Notes: generated by a model not told the origin, from the sequence alone. DNA of 64,000 nucleotides from Nelumbo lutea (GCA_022828595.1 JAKGHH010000005.1:56477655-56541654); one strand, 5' to 3'. Positions 21,708 to 34,075 are shown, numbered from the stretch's first letter. Numbers and translations: made by a program.

Positions 21708-23642
21708 TGTAATACCCTGGGATCTTTTCTAAACAATAAGAAGTAATTAGAAGCACTTCAAGCTTCAAGCTTTAGCTAACCACTTAATTGATCTAGGGGC
21801 ATTTTTGGAATTTTACAATGGGGCCTCAAGGATCTAAAACCATAGGTACATAGAGCCCAAAAATCCAAACCTAACGACACCAAGATCACTGAAATTCGAT
21901 ACTATTTATTCCATCTTAAGACCCGGAGCTAGAACCGATTCCGCTTGTCCGATCAGAGTCATTTTGATCCTTAACCTCATTTCACGTCAAATCAAAGATC
22001 CAACACCATAGATACATAGAGCCCAAAAATCCAAGTCCGATGAAACCAAGATCACCCAAATCCGACATCGTTTTCCCCTTCATCTTAAGACCCGAAGTTG
22101 GAACTAATTCTGATTGTCCAATCAGAGTCATTTTGATCCTTAACCTCATTTCATGTAAATCCAAGTCCGATGACACCATGATCACCAAAATCCAACATCA
22201 TTTACCCCATCATCTTGAAACCCAAAGCTAGAACCAATTCCGATTGTCCGATCAAAGTCATTTTGATCCTAAACCTCATTTCATGTCAAATCAGAAATAC
22301 AAGACCATAGGTACGTAGAGCCCAAAAATCCAAATTCGACAACACCTAGATCACGGTCACCTAGACCCGACACCATTTAGCCATTCACCCTAACACCCAA
22401 AGCTAGAATTGATTCTAATCGTCCGATCGGGGTCATTTTGATCCTAAACCTTATCTCACATCAAATCAGAAATCCGAGACCATAGGTATGTAGAGCCCAA
22501 AAATCCAAATCCGACAACTCCAAGACCACTCGAATCCAACACCATCTTAAGACCCGAAGCCGAAACCGATTCTGATCGTCCGATCGGGGTTATTTTGATC
22601 TTGAACCTCATCTCGCATCAAGTCAGAAATCCAAAACCATAAGTATGTAGAGCTTGAAAAATCCAAATCCTATGACACCAAGATCACCCGAATCCAACAT
22701 CGTTTACCCCTTCGTCATAAGACCCGAAGCTGGAACCGATTTCGATTGTTTGATTAGGGTCATTTTGATCTTTAACCTCATCTCACATCAAATCAGAAAT
22801 TCGAGACCATAGATATGTAGAGCCCAAAAATTCAAATCTGATGACTCCAAGATCATTCAAATCCAACACCGTTTACCCCTTCGTCTTAAGACCCAAAGAC
22901 GGAACTGATTTCGATCGTCCAATCGGGGTCATTTTGGTCTTGAACTTAATCTCATGCCAAATCAGAAATACAAAACCATAGGTACATAGAGCTTGAAAAT
23001 CCAAATCCGATGACACCAAGATCACCCAAATCCAACACCGTTTACCCCTTCATCTTAAGACCCAAAGCTGGAACAGATTCTGGTCGTCCGATTGGGATCA
23101 TTTTTTATCCTGAACCATATCCCACATTAAATCTGAAATTCAACCTTGGAGATGGATAGAGCTCAAAATTCCGAGTCTAACAGTACTAAGGTCGTCCAAT
23201 TCTGACACTGTTAACCCCTCCATCTTGAGACCCGAAGTTAAACTCTACTCAAGTCTTCTATTTGGTATCCTCTTCACTACAACTTTGAACCTAAGGCATC
23301 TCACGACCAGAACTTCCCCCCATACTCTAGAATTATCTTAAAATTCAAGATTTAACCAGCTAAGGAGCTTTCAATCAATCAAGGCAATCTCCTAAACTTG
23401 AAATGTTCAATTTAGGTAAATTGGTGAAATTTTCCTCTTATTAACTTGATTGAGAGAATCTCCCCCAAAGCTGTCTTGACAGCCCCTTCCCCTATTCATT
23501 TCCTTCAAAAAAAAAAGTAATTTAAACCTCAGCCCTTGATCTCCCTTGTCTCCCTATTTCAGCCCCTCCATTCCCTTGTCAAAAATCTATAAATACCCCC
23601 TTCCTCATTAGGACTCTTCACACTAGAAAGTTGTGTATGCCA
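21708..23642 (+). repeat. LTR-like unit S with an internal tandem array
   Basis: It begins TGTAATACCCTGGG exactly where the reading frame of G breaks, and ends near a CA at 23641-23642, where copia H resumes. A TATA element, CTATAAATA, lies at 23587-23595, about 50 bp before the right end, as in an LTR promoter. Most of the inside (about 21760-23240) is a degenerate tandem array. No coding region or primer site is present, so a solo LTR of a large Ty3-type element is the simplest reading. A matching 5-bp target duplication is not seen. Confidence 0.5.
21760..23240. repeat. Degenerate tandem array, about 9 units of 157-175 bp
   Basis: The anchor TAGAGC appears at 21851, 22017, 22316, 22491, 22648, 22818, 22987 and 23157, giving spacings of 166, (299 with one unit shortened), 175, 157, 170, 169 and 170. 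Each unit has CCAAAAATCCAA, ATCGGGGTCATTTTGATC-like and CATCTTAAGACCC-like segments. Units differ by about 10-20 percent by eye. Confidence 0.88.
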
Positions 23643-25600
23643 TAGTTCTATATCCTATCTCTTCTAACAAGTTAAGCATATACTTCCTCAAATAAAAATT
23701 TATGTCATGCTTCAACCTTGCAACTTCTAGGCCTAAGAAGTATTTTAGTTTGCCGAGGTATTTTGTATGAAAGTGATCATGCAAAAAGCCCTTCAATTAA
23801 TCAACCCCCAACTTATCACTACCTGTAATGACAATGTCATCTACATAAACCACAAATAGAACCTTTCCAGCTTTAGAATCATAGCTGAACATCGAATAAT
23901 CAACTTGACATTGCTTGATACCAAAATCTTTAACTACCTCATTGAATCTACCAAACCAGGCATGCAAAGATTTTTTCAGTCCATAAATTTCCTTCTTAAG
24001 TTTGCACACCTTACCATCCTCCCCCTGAGCAACAAACCCTGGTGGTTGCTCCATACACACTTCTTCACTAAGATCATTGCGTAGTAAGGCATTTTTAATG
24101 CCAAGTTGAAATAGGGGCCAATCATACATAGTTGCTAAGGATATCAACTTACGAACTGAGCCAATCTTGGAAACAAGATAGAATATCTCTATATAATCTA
24201 CACCATACAACTAAGAGTACCCTTTCGCAACCAACCTAGCCATTAGGCACTCTATTCTTCCATCTAGCAAGTATTTGATGGTATACACTCACTTACAACC
24301 TACAACATGCTTACTAGGAGAAAAAATGGTAGGCTCCCACGTGTGATTGTGATCAAGGGCTAAGAGTTCTTCCATTGCTTGATGCCACTTTGGGAAGATA
24401 ATAGCTTCCTGGACATTCTTAGGAATATAAACAATAAACAAAAGGGAAATAAACTAATGATGGGAAGCAAAAAAAATGAGAGATAGAAACATAGTTAGAA
24501 ATAGGATGCAAAGTACAACTATGTTTACCTTTTCGCAAGGTAATGGGAAGGTTAAGGTCAAACTGAGAGGGCACCATAGGGTTAGAAACAACTATTGGAT
24601 CTATTAACGGAGAAGAAATTAGAGGAGCCAGAATTTGTCCATGTGTATACACGTGCCTAATTTGTAGTCGCTTAGTAAGAACCTGCAATGAAGTGAAGAC
24701 TTGGGAGAAACAAGAATAAGAGGAATGGGGTTATCAATAGAAATTGGAAGTGGAAGCACACAAGATCAAGAAGAAACATCACCACTTGTAAAGAACAGAA
24801 TAGATTCAAAGAAGGTAATATCAGGGCACACAAAAGAACATTGAGAAGAAGGATTATAACACTTATAGCCCTTCTGCGTTTGAAAGTATCCAAGAAAGAT
24901 ACACTTTGTAGAGCGTGCATCTAACTTGTCCATTCCTAGGCGTAGATTATGAACAAAGTATACACACCCGAAAACCTTGGGAATAAGGGGAAAGGGAGAC
25001 AAATGTAGGAAACAAAACTAAGAAGGGAGATCGAGCTTTAAAGATAGACAATGGCATTTGGTTAATGAGAAAACAAGCTATAAGAATAACATCACTCAAA
25101 AAACGTTTAGGAACACTCATATGATGCAAAAGGACCGAGTAGTTTCAAGCAGATGACGGTTCTTGCGTTCAACCACCCTATTTTTTTGAGGTGTATAAGT
25201 GCAAGAGGTTTTTGATGGATGATTCCGTGTTGTTCTAAGTATTCTTGAAACAAGGTATAGAAATATTTCCCATTATCAAAACGAATAATATAATCAAGAT
25301 AATACAATCCACCGGCTTCATGCCCTCCACCAATCTTCATCCCCGTCTTGAGATCCTAAAAATACAAGAGACAGGAAAGAAAGTTATAGAAAAATTTAGA
25401 GATTTGGTCAATTTTCTAATAAACATAAGATTGAAAGGGAAGTTGGGCACATACAAAGCTGAAGATAAAGATAATGATGCAATGTCTACATTGCCAACAC
25501 CACAAATGAGAGAGGTAGACCATTAGCTAAAGTAACTGTTTGTGATGTAGAAGATGGAGAAAAGAAGGAAAACAAACATGGAGTCCTAGTCATATAATTG
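23643..25600 (-). pseudogene. Copia pol of element H (RT and integrase), degenerate
   Basis: Minus strand, right to left: integrase pieces at 25340-24766 (GGHEAGGLYYLD, VPKRFLSDVILIACFLINQM, PKVFGCVYFVHNLR, KCIFLGYFQTQKGYKCYNP), then a linker (24920-24419; FDLNLPITLRKGKHSCT). Reverse transcriptase follows at 24400-23660 with VDYIEIFYLVSKIGSVRKLI, GIKNALLRNDLSEEV and YVDD near 23836-23850, to LKYFLGLEVARLKHDINF. Many stops and frameshifts are present. It is the same family as element I by nearly every motif. Confidence 0.8.
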
Positions 25601-26512
25601 GTAGCTCTAGAATCCATAATCCAGGGTGAAATTTTGGAAGCCAGACAAGCCATACTTGAGTAGGGAAGAGTAGTCGTATTCTGTTGGGAAGTATCCTAAA
25701 GAAACCTTTCATACTCGTTACCTCCTTCCCAAAAGCACTAGTAGATGTAGAAGGTGCTTGGTCAGTTAGCTGGGTATCAATTGCTTCACCACCGCATCTT
25801 GTTGTCACATGATTAGCCCATGTAGAAGGTGGTCCATGTAGATCATAGAAAAAATTAATAGTGTGTCCTTCCATCCTACAGTGTGTACACTTTCTAGGCC
25901 CATAACTACTACCTCCACCATGACCTCCCCTTGAGTCTCGACCTCCATTACATCCACCACCACGACCTCCCTAAACTTTGCGACCTCCTCATTTATTTCC
26001 ACGGCCTCCTCCTCTCATCACTGCAAAGGCTGATCTATTTGAAACCGTGGAACTCTTTGAAGACCCAATATTAATCATATAGAGTCGTGCAAACACCTCT
26101 CAAGAGAGGGAAGAGTAGAGCCTCTTAGAATCTGAGCTCTATTGGTTCGTTCATACTCAGCCTTCAAACCCATTACAAATCTAGTCACATCCAGTTGCTC
26201 TCTTTGTTTCTGTTGAATTTTAACATCTAATGTCAAAGGATGATAGATATTTAGCTCATTCTGAAGGTTCTCATACTAGCATAATACTCCCCAAGTGTTT
26301 GATTTCCTTGTTGTAGATTAAAATATTCTTGATAGAGCTGATATACGCTTGTAGTATTATCTTGTCCAGAATAAAGCTTCTTGACATGGTTTCACATCTC
26401 CTTAGCTGTATCAAGAAACATAAAATTCAAATTGATTTTGGGTTCCATACTATTCAATAACCATGTTATTATTTGTACATCTTCTTGTTCCCAATCACTA
26501 TATCCTTGGGAA
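25601..26512 (-). pseudogene. Copia gag and protease of element H, C-terminal part
   Basis: The minus strand holds capsid sequence (NLNFMFLDTAKEMWNHVKKL, YSGQDNTTSVYQLYQEYF), a Gly/Arg-rich linker (about 26002-25880), a CCHC-type knuckle followed by NFFYDLHGPPSTWANH, and the protease start near 25620. It ends at the left boundary of the hAT-like element K; the missing N-terminus is at 33557-33738. Confidence 0.8.
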
Positions 26513-26786
26513 GTTGAGGGCATTGTTGTCAAGGTGGCACCTAGGTGTCACCTAGGCGACTAAGCGGTTTTATAGTGTCGCCTCACCCAAACACCTGGTT
26601 TTGTATACTAGGTGACAACCTAGAGACTTATGCGGGTGCCTAAATAAATTTAAGAATTTTTTTTCATATTTATTATTCTGATATTTTTATTGGCTAATAT
26701 ATTGTTTTAAAATAGAATTGGTTACATATTAACATTTTATTATTAAGCCAATACTAATAGAATACATTGTTCATTTGTTTTGTTAT

Positions 26787-27105
26787 AGTTGAAAAACAGT
26801 CCTAGAAGTATGGGACTGTGCTAGAAAACCAGAAAAACTAACAAGAGAAGATTAGAGAAGAAGAGAGAGAGAGAGAACTGCAGCAAGGAGAGTTAGAGGA
26901 TGAGGAGTTCGAAATTAACCTCCCTCTAACACTCTAATACTCTTTTATTTAAGTTAATCTTTGATAAATTACAGAGAGGCCCTTGAGTGGGCAGAAAAAT
27001 ACAAAAAACAGAACACTACAGAGTATGGGCCCAAAATAAGGCCCATAACAGAGAGAAACATAACAAAACATGAAGTGACAGACTATGTGGCCCATCTCCT
27101 CTACA
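26787..27105 (-). repeat. 3' LTR of element J
   Basis: On the minus strand it runs from TGTAGAGGAGATGGG to CTGTTTTTCAACT. It is nearly identical to 32219-32545 except for a short indel near the outer end. The polypurine tract (plus strand CTTCCCCTCAAG) follows at 27106-27117. Confidence 0.9.
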
Positions 27106-27117
27106 CTTCCCCTCAAG

Positions 27118-30084
27118 CTAAGCATAGATGTTAATCATGCCAAGCTTGCCAGTGTCATGATGAAGCCTTGCCTTGGAAATGCCCTTGGTGAGAAAGTCTG
27201 CTGATTGTCCTTCAGAAGTAATGAATGGAAGACACACTTCTCCGGAGGAGACTCTTTCTCGAATAAAGTGTCGATCAACTTCAATATGTTTGGTTCGATC
27301 ATGTTGTACCGGGTTGTGAGCAATATTGATGGCATCCTGATTATCACAGTACAACATCATGGGTTTGTCATGATCAATCCCAAGTTCTTCCATTAAGGAC
27401 CTTAGCCACAGCAATTCTGAGACTCCATGTGCCATGGCTCTATACTCCGTGCGGAGGATCGGGCCACAACAGATTGTTTCTTACTCCTCCAAGAGACAAC
27501 ATTACCAGCCACCAGACTGCAATACCCTGAAGTAGATCTTCTATCATCAATATTTCCAGCCCAATCAGCATCAGTATAGGCTTCAAGTTTCAGATGACCA
27601 TGCTTGGTAATAGAATTCCTTTCCCTGGAGAGCCTTTCAGATAGCACAAAATCCGTTCTGCTGCTGCCATATGAGTATCTCTAGGAGCATGCATAAACTG
27701 GCTAATGCAATTGACAGCATACGCAATATCTGGCCTAGTCATGCACAGGTACAGAAGCTTCCCAAGAAGTCTCTGAAAAACCCCTTTGTCTTCCAACAAA
27801 GTTCCATCCGAAGCTGAAAGTTTGTGACTCATATCAATGGGAGTTCAGCTGGTCTTGCACCCAGTTTTCCAGTTTTAGACAACAAATCAAGAACATATTT
27901 CCTTTGGGAAATAAGAATCCCATCCTTGGATCTGGCAACTTCTATGCCAAGGAAATATCTCAACTCCCCCAGATCCTTAATCTCAAATTCTGTACGGAGG
28001 AAAGACTTAAGGGCCAGAATGCTTGAGGCATCATCACCGGTCACTATAATGTCATCAGCATACACAATGAGATACATTGCTAGAGATTTACTTTTCTTCA
28101 CAAACAGAGTATGATCTAACTGTGTCTGAACATAGCCGAATTTAACAAGTGCAGCTCTAAATCTCCCAAACCAGGCTCTAGGAAATTGTTTGAGACCATA
28201 AAGTGATTTCTTCAATTTACATACCTTTCCTTGCATATCTTTCCCATACATCCCTGGAGGAAGACACATGTAGACCTCCTCATGTAAGTCACCATTCAGA
28301 AATGCATTCTTTACATCTAACTGATAGAGAGGCCAATCAAAGTGAACTGCCAGAGATAAAAGAACCCTCACAGATGTCATCATGGCAACAGGGGCAAAAG
28401 TCTCCAGGTAGTCAATCCCATATGTCTGTGTGTAGCCTTTTAAAACAAGTCTGGCCTTGTACCTCTCAATAGTTCCATCAGCCCTGTATTTAATGGTAAA
28501 AACCCACTTGCACCCAACTGGATCCTTCCCTTCAGGCAAATCCACCACCTCCCAAGTACCATTTGCATGTAGAGCATCCATTTCGATCTCCATGGCATCT
28601 CTCCATTCTGGAATCCCAAGAGCTTCTGAGACAGACCTAGGAATGGGGTTAGAAGCAACAGAAGAGAGATAGGCAAAGTATGAAGGAGAAAGCAGGTCAT
28701 AAGAAAGGTGTTTGGAAATGCAGTGTGCAGTACACTTCCGCTTCCCTTTCCTAACAGCAATGGGGACATCAAGGTCTGGGAAGGATGATTCCAAAGGAGC
28801 TGAAGCAGTACCTGTTATCTCATCTGTGATTAGGAATGTATGAGTCTCATCTGTTGTAAGGGAAACAACTTGCTCATTCCTGGATCTCTGCCTTTGATAC
28901 ACTTTGGGATTATGGAGAGGATGAGGAGGTAAAGAAATAGGGGCACTAGGACAAGAGGTATGAAGTGATTGATCTTCCTTTGATTCATTTAGTGAGGATA
29001 CAGGTTTGTCAAGAGACTCAACTGGGACAGGAAGAGGAAGGGCAAAAACTTGTGACAGACTCTCCCCCTGTGGACAATGTCCTTCCTGAGAGGAACCATA
29101 AAAAGGAGAAAGTGCATCAAAGGTAACATCCATAGAGACATGTCGGGTGCCAGTCTTTGGATCAAAATAACAATAACCCTTTTGTGTGGGGGAGTAACCA
29201 AGGAAGATGCATTTGTGGGCTTTTGGTTCAAACTTATGTCTCAGCACACTTGGAATGTGAACATAACAGGTACAGCCAAACACACGAAGAGGAATTGGGA
29301 AGAGATCCTTGTTTGAATGAAGAAGACAGAAGGGGGATTTAAACCCTAAAACCCTGGATGGCATACGGTTTATGAGATAAGTAGTAGTAAGTACAACATC
29401 ACCCCAAAATCTTGTGGGAACATGTGAGGCAAACAAAAGGCTCCTTGCAACTTCAACAATATGTCTATTTTTTCTCTCAGCAACTCCATTTTGTTCAGGG
29501 GTTCTAACACAAGAGCTTTGATGAATAACCCCCATGTCAGAGAGATACAAGGATAAACTCTTCTTAAAATACTCTTTTGCATTGTCAGACCTGAAAACCT
29601 TAATTCTGGTTTCAAATTGAGTTAAAACAAGCTCATGAAATTGCCTCACAAGTCTTGGGACTTCATCCCGGGATTTCATTAAGTATATCCAAGTAAATCT
29701 AGAAAAGTCATCAATAAACAAGATTAAATATCTGTAACCCCCCATAGAGGATAAGTGGTAAGGCCCCCACACATCCGAGTGCACAATATGAAAAGGAAAA
29801 GAGGATCTTTTATTGCTCACAGGGTAATTTTTTCTACAATGCTTTGACAACTGACAGGACTCACAATTGAGACTGGACACACTGACTCCCTTAAACAGTT
29901 TTGGAAACAAATGGCTTAAAGCAGAAAAAGGTAAATGACCCAATCGACAATGACTAAACATAATTTGACTAACAGACTCTGAAAAAATAGAACCAAAAGC
30001 AACATTCTTGGGATGATCAAAGCATTGGCCAGGGGTGTCGAGCAAGTATATTCCATTTGCTTCATGGCCACTCTCAATCACCTT
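27118..30084 (-). pseudogene. Copia pol of element J, 750-codon open frame plus broken RNase H
   Basis: The frame from 30081 to 27829 is open for 750 codons. It runs GAG-pre-integrase (GHEANGIYLLD), zinc finger (HCRLGHLPFSA, CESCQLSKHC), the integrase catalytic triad in HSDVWGPYHL, FRSDNAKEYF and EQNGVAERKN, linker, and reverse transcriptase ([33 protein letters not shown]). The RT active site is YADD (28051-28065), where copia normally has YVDD. After a frameshift near 27838 the RT end and RNase H continue in three frames (DADWAGNIDDRRSTSGYC, CDNQDAINIAHNP, KHIEVDRHFIRERV) to the last codons at 27118. It is one of the best-preserved polyproteins in the window. Confidence 0.92.
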
Positions 30085-31355
30085 CTAAGACTTCATGTCC
30101 TGAAACACACAGTGAGAAGGGAAAAAGGTTACACAACAATTCAATGACTTGGTCAGCCTACTTACAGATAATAAGTTGGTATTTAATTTAGGCACATGAA
30201 GAGTGGAAGATACGAGTAAGGAGTCTGTAGCCTTGACAGTTCCCTTGCCAGAAATAGGGGCTAGAGAACCATCAGCTAAGGTGATTTTGTCACGACCAGG
30301 AAATAAATCATATGAAACAAACAAAGTGGAAATGTTGGTCATGTGATCAGAAGCACCGGAGTCTATGATCCAAGGGGTTTTGTGATTACCTGAAGTGGAT
30401 GCATGGTTAGCGGAAGCCCTTATACCTGAGTGAGCAAATGCAATGGTGGCTGGACTTCCAGAAGGGATGGATGATGAAGATACACTTTCAAGTTGGCTGA
30501 TCATCTTTCCAAACTTCTCATATTTAGCTTTCATGGCTGCCAACTGTGCACTGGTAGACTCAACCTCTGTATTTGTGCTTGTGGCTGCATGTGCACTTCC
30601 TGTCTTTCTACTATCATTCTTCTTCTGGAATCTGATAGGTACAAGATTGGGATGCAATTTCCAGCACTTGTCCTTTGTGTGTTTCGGCTTCTTACAATAT
30701 TCACACACCACCTCCTTCCTTCCTTTGCCACTGTGAGTTCCTGTAACCCCTTTGGGTTTAATTCCCATATTTGCAAAATGATCATTGATACCGACTCCTT
30801 GAACCTGCACTTGCCTCCTACTTTCTTCACTGCTGACCAAAGTATATGCTTGTGACAATGAAACATCTTCCTTGGACAAGATGTTTTGCTTTTAATGTCG
30901 TATTCAGAGTTCAGCCCTGTCAAGAACTCAAAGACCCTATTCCTTTCAACCAATTTCCTGTAGGTTTCAGCATCCTTGGGGGTATCCCATGTCACATTCA
31001 ACTTCTGGGAGTAAGTTTCTACAACACTATCCCAGATTTCTTTAGCCGAGTTCATCCACAGGTAATGTTGGCTAATCTGTGGCTGCATTGAGTTCACAAG
31101 CCACCCAATCACTGTGTAATTCTCCTGCACTCATTTCTCATAGGAGGGATCCTCCTCTGGGGGAGCTTTCTTGCTCCCAGACATAAACCCCCACTTTCCT
31201 CTACTGTAAATATGAATTTTTACGGATTGTGACCAGGCCAAATAATTGGTTCCATCCAATTTAACTGTAGTTACAGCCAACAAGGAATCAGTTGTAGTTC
31301 CCGAATTATGTCCATATTCAGCAGTGCTCTTGTTCTCAATTTCTGAGTAGTCCAT
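30085..31355 (-). pseudogene. Copia gag and protease of element J
   Basis: The start is ATG 31355 (MDYSEIENKS). The N-terminal capsid motif LDGTNYLAWSQSVKIH is followed by an in-frame TGA at 31131-31133 where element M has Trp. Next come ENYTVIGWLVNSMQPQISQH and a deletion of about 38 codons compared with M (the part around KLRSDVKNLRQGEK). A frameshift near 30890 leads to an open frame, 30879-30085. That frame holds the zinc knuckle CEYCKKPKHTKDKC and the protease WIIDSGASDHMTN with an intact DSG triad. The frame ends at a TAG (30085-30087) that replaces a Gln codon seen in M. Confidence 0.9.
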
Positions 31356-32206
31356 TATGTAATAGTTTCAATTAGGGTTTCGGCGAGCCTTTAAAAGTGA
31401 TCTGACTTCAAAGAACTCAGATTGAGTTGAAATAATAGCAAACACAGCAACACACAAACTCAGTTCAGAACTGACAGCCGTGAGAACCAAGTTCGGTGGC
31501 AGCACTTTCAAAGAGAAGAAACCCTGATTCAGCCTTCAAGGAACAATCAACAGGCCTCCAAACAATATGTATTCTTGGTTCCCAACAATAATTTCCCAAG
31601 GAGAACAAAGAAAACAGTCCACAGTACCTAAGAGGACCTTTTACAAACACTATGTATGCAACAGTCAACACTTCACTGTTAACAAGCAGAAATCACTTCA
31701 AGAACACTTTGTCTAGGTCCAAGAGGCAGCTGAACTAAAGTAAAGGCTTGTACCACTTAATTTAAATCAGTTTTTCAGCTGTTTGGAAGCCCAATAACAA
31801 CCGAACAATACTTCTAGAATAACCCAGAAATCAGTCTAGCAACAGTGGGCCGAATGGAGGTGTGCTTTGAATGCTTTAACAGTCCTCCCAAATAACAAAA
31901 AATAACTCAGCAAAGAACTGAGAAAACAACTTACAGTATCTCTGGTTTGAACTTCAAACTAGGTCGAACTCTTTGCTCTCTGAGCTAGCTTCGAAATCCC
32001 TTTTTTTTTTATTTCAAATCAGGCTGAAAAAAAAACTTGCTCTCTGATTCCTCCTGGTCACCGAACCCTTCTCCAAGTGTATAGAAACTTGGGCACCCTC
32101 CAATGACCTCCAAGAACCAGGCAAATGACTGTAAACATTCAGCCCTAGAACCTCCTCATGCAGTTGGCTGAACTAGAACCACATGAGGGACCCCAAGTAA
32201 CGACCC
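31356..32206 (-). other. Untranslated leader of element J
   Basis: About 850 bp between the primer-binding site and the gag ATG, without a long frame. It matches the leader of M in length and general composition. Confidence 0.7.
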
Positions 32207-32218
32207 GCTCTGATACCA
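32207..32218 (-). promoter_or_regulatory. Primer-binding site of element J
   Basis: The plus strand is GCTCTGATACCA; the minus strand TGGTATCAGAGC directly follows the LTR end CAACT. Confidence 0.92.
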
Positions 32219-32545
32219 AGTTGAAAAACAGTCCTAGAAGTATGGGACTGTGCTAGAAAACCAGAAAAACTAACAATAGAAGATTAGAGAAGAAGAGAGA
32301 GAGAGAGAACTGCGGCAAGGAGAGTTAGAGGATGAGGAGTTCAAACTTAACCTCCCTCTAACACTCTAATACTCTTTTATTTAAGTTAATCTTTGATAAA
32401 TTACAGAGAGGCCCTTGAGTGGGCAGAAAAATACAAAAAAACAAAACACTACAGAGTATGGGCCCAGAATAAGGCCCATAACAGAGAGAAACATAACATA
32501 ACATGAAGTGACAGTTTATGGGCCATTCGGCCCATCTCCTCTATA
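32219..32545 (-). repeat. 5' LTR of element J
   Basis: Pairs with 26787-27105. Its outer end reads CTCTATA where the other copy has CTCTACA (one change), then the host K sequence resumes. Confidence 0.88.
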
Positions 32546-33556
32546 GTTGTCTTGCAAGGGCTTTTGCTTGACTAAAGAGGGAGGAGAACTGAAGGCTTCC
32601 AACTCCATCTCCAGCCCAACTTCCAACTTCAATTCGTAAGTTTCTTCTTCTTCTTCCAGCCCAGCTTCAGTCATTTTTTGCTTTTTTTTTTCAAAAAAAT
32701 AGGGGCTCCGCCCCTATACTCCACCCTTCCTCCACAGCTCCACTCATTCGCCCCTGACTATTCTCAATTGCTAGTCTCGATCTCTTTTGTTTTGAAAAAA
32801 TAGGGGCTCCACCCCTATATTCCTCTTTGCCCCTAATCCCCTTCCCCTCCTCTTCTTCTTCTTCTTCCCCTTCTTCTGCCCCTATACTCCTCTCCTCCCT
32901 TCCTAGTTCCTACATTTATTTTTTTTTTTTCAGTTTTCAAATAGAAACAGTCGAACCACACTCTTCTCTTCTTAAATTCTTCTTCTTCTTTTCTTCTTTT
33001 CATTGAATAAAATTAGGATGTTTTGTACTCTTATTTTTTTTATAAGTTTTTTATTGTAAATTTACAATGCCTTTTTTTTAATTTATTATTGATTTTTTTT
33101 TGTGTGTGTTAAAGGAAAAATGAGAAAAGAGAGCACTCAAGAAGGACAATGTTCAATGTTCACTTCAAACTCAAAGGTATGTCTTTGACTCTTTATGAAT
33201 TTAAAAAATATTTTTAGTATTTATTAGTTTAGTTTTATAGTGTAGTTGCCTAGTTGGTTTAGACTCCTTTTTATTGAAAATAATATATTTAATGTTGAAC
33301 ATGAAGTCATGAATACATGCTAATTGCTAAATTGATAATATTTTATATTTTTAGCTTTTTACATGAAATTTATACTCATTTGAATGATTTAAGTGTTAAT
33401 AGTTAGTGTACATGCTTGCTAGTTAGCACACAAAACCAATAAAATAGCTTAGAAAAGCATAAATAAAGTACAAACTAAGAAAACTAACATTTTAAAATTC
33501 CAATGCCTAGGCACCCTGTGGTCGCCTAGCCTCACCTTGGCACCTTGAAAACTATG
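32546..33556. other. Right part of hAT-like element K, non-coding
   Basis: It is pyrimidine-rich and AT-rich with no long frame. Two copies of a small hairpin, AGGGGCTCCGCCCCTA and AGGGGCTCCACCCCTA, lie near 32702 and 32804. Confidence 0.6.
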
Positions 33557-33738
33557 ATTGAGGGTTTTTCCTCTTTCACATGTTTCACCTTCATAGCTCT
33601 AAGAAAGACCTCCACTAACATGGCCCATGGCAGACAATTCTCACCATTTAGCTTGATGGATGTCATTTGTACGTTCATAAAATTAGGGGGAATCATAACA
33701 CTGGATTTTTTATCACTGTTCTCTCCAAGGGTTGCCAT
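33557..33738 (-). pseudogene. N-terminus of copia H gag, separated by insertion of K
   Basis: From ATG 33738 the minus strand reads MATLGENSDKKSS, VQMTSIKLNGENCLPWAMLV and KVKHVKEEKPS, the same layout as the gag start of element I (MTSIRLNGENYVPWAKSVEV). The frame is cut at the target duplication of K and continues at 26512. Confidence 0.85.
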
Positions 33739-34075
33739 GGGTATATAAAAAGAAAGAAAAACTCACTTCACAACACCACACTATACCACAACCAATCAAC
33801 TACAGCTAGAACATGTGTTGTAACTGATTTCATCACTATACTCACACCTATCACTCACTTCTATTAACATGAAATGCACGGAAATCCACTTCTTATGCAT
33901 ACCTATCAATAGGTCGACTACAAGAAGTCCAAAAATTCACAACTGTGACTTTTTAGATCATTTAAACACCCCACATGAATTATTGCACATAAACTGATCA
34001 TTGACAGTCCCTCTTCAATACATCGATTAGAAGGTTTCTCTAAAACTCCACTAAAACAGCACTTTCTACTACAAG
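33739..34075 (-). other. Leader remnant of element H, no primer site or LTR seen
   Basis: About 340 bp upstream of the H gag. There is no match to a Met-tRNA primer site; the next recognisable sequence is the reverse transcriptase piece of element L at 34076, so the 5' LTR of H has been lost. Confidence 0.5.

Larger units (their letters stand above)
26787..32545 (-). mobile_element. Ty1/copia retrotransposon J, full length, inside hAT-like K
   Basis: Two LTRs (26787-27105 and 32219-32545) enclose a complete set of copia domains on the minus strand. The flanks read GTTAT (26782-26786) and GTTGT (32546-32550), a probable 5-bp target duplication with one change. The element is the same family as M. 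Lesions are one TGA and one frameshift plus a deletion in gag, one TAG between protease and GAG-pre-integrase, and frameshifts near 27838, 27640 and 27450. Confidence 0.9.
26521..33556. mobile_element. hAT-like DNA transposon K, non-autonomous, carrying copia element J
   Basis: The ends are inverted: the left is CATTGTTGTCAAGGTG and the right, on the minus strand, is CATAGTTTTCAAGGTG (14 of 16). Each arm continues with CACCTAGG/CTAGGCGAC-type subterminal motifs. The flanks show an 8-bp target duplication with one change, GTTGAGGG (26513-26520) and ATTGAGGG (33557-33564), the hAT size. Removing K rejoins the gag frame of copia element H (EEKPS on the right, TSQGYSDW on the left). Without element J, K is only about 1.3 kb and has no transposase. 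Confidence 0.82.

Noticed and set aside
21760..23240. The tandem array as a CRISPR or a protein-repeat gene
   Set aside because: Units are 157-175 bp with no spacers, and the longest frame across them is about 68 codons; it is a DNA tandem repeat in a plant intron.
20571..26520. G and H as parts of one copia element
   Set aside because: Both contain the same RT segment around YVDD with clearly different sequence, so they are two elements; F and H fit together instead.
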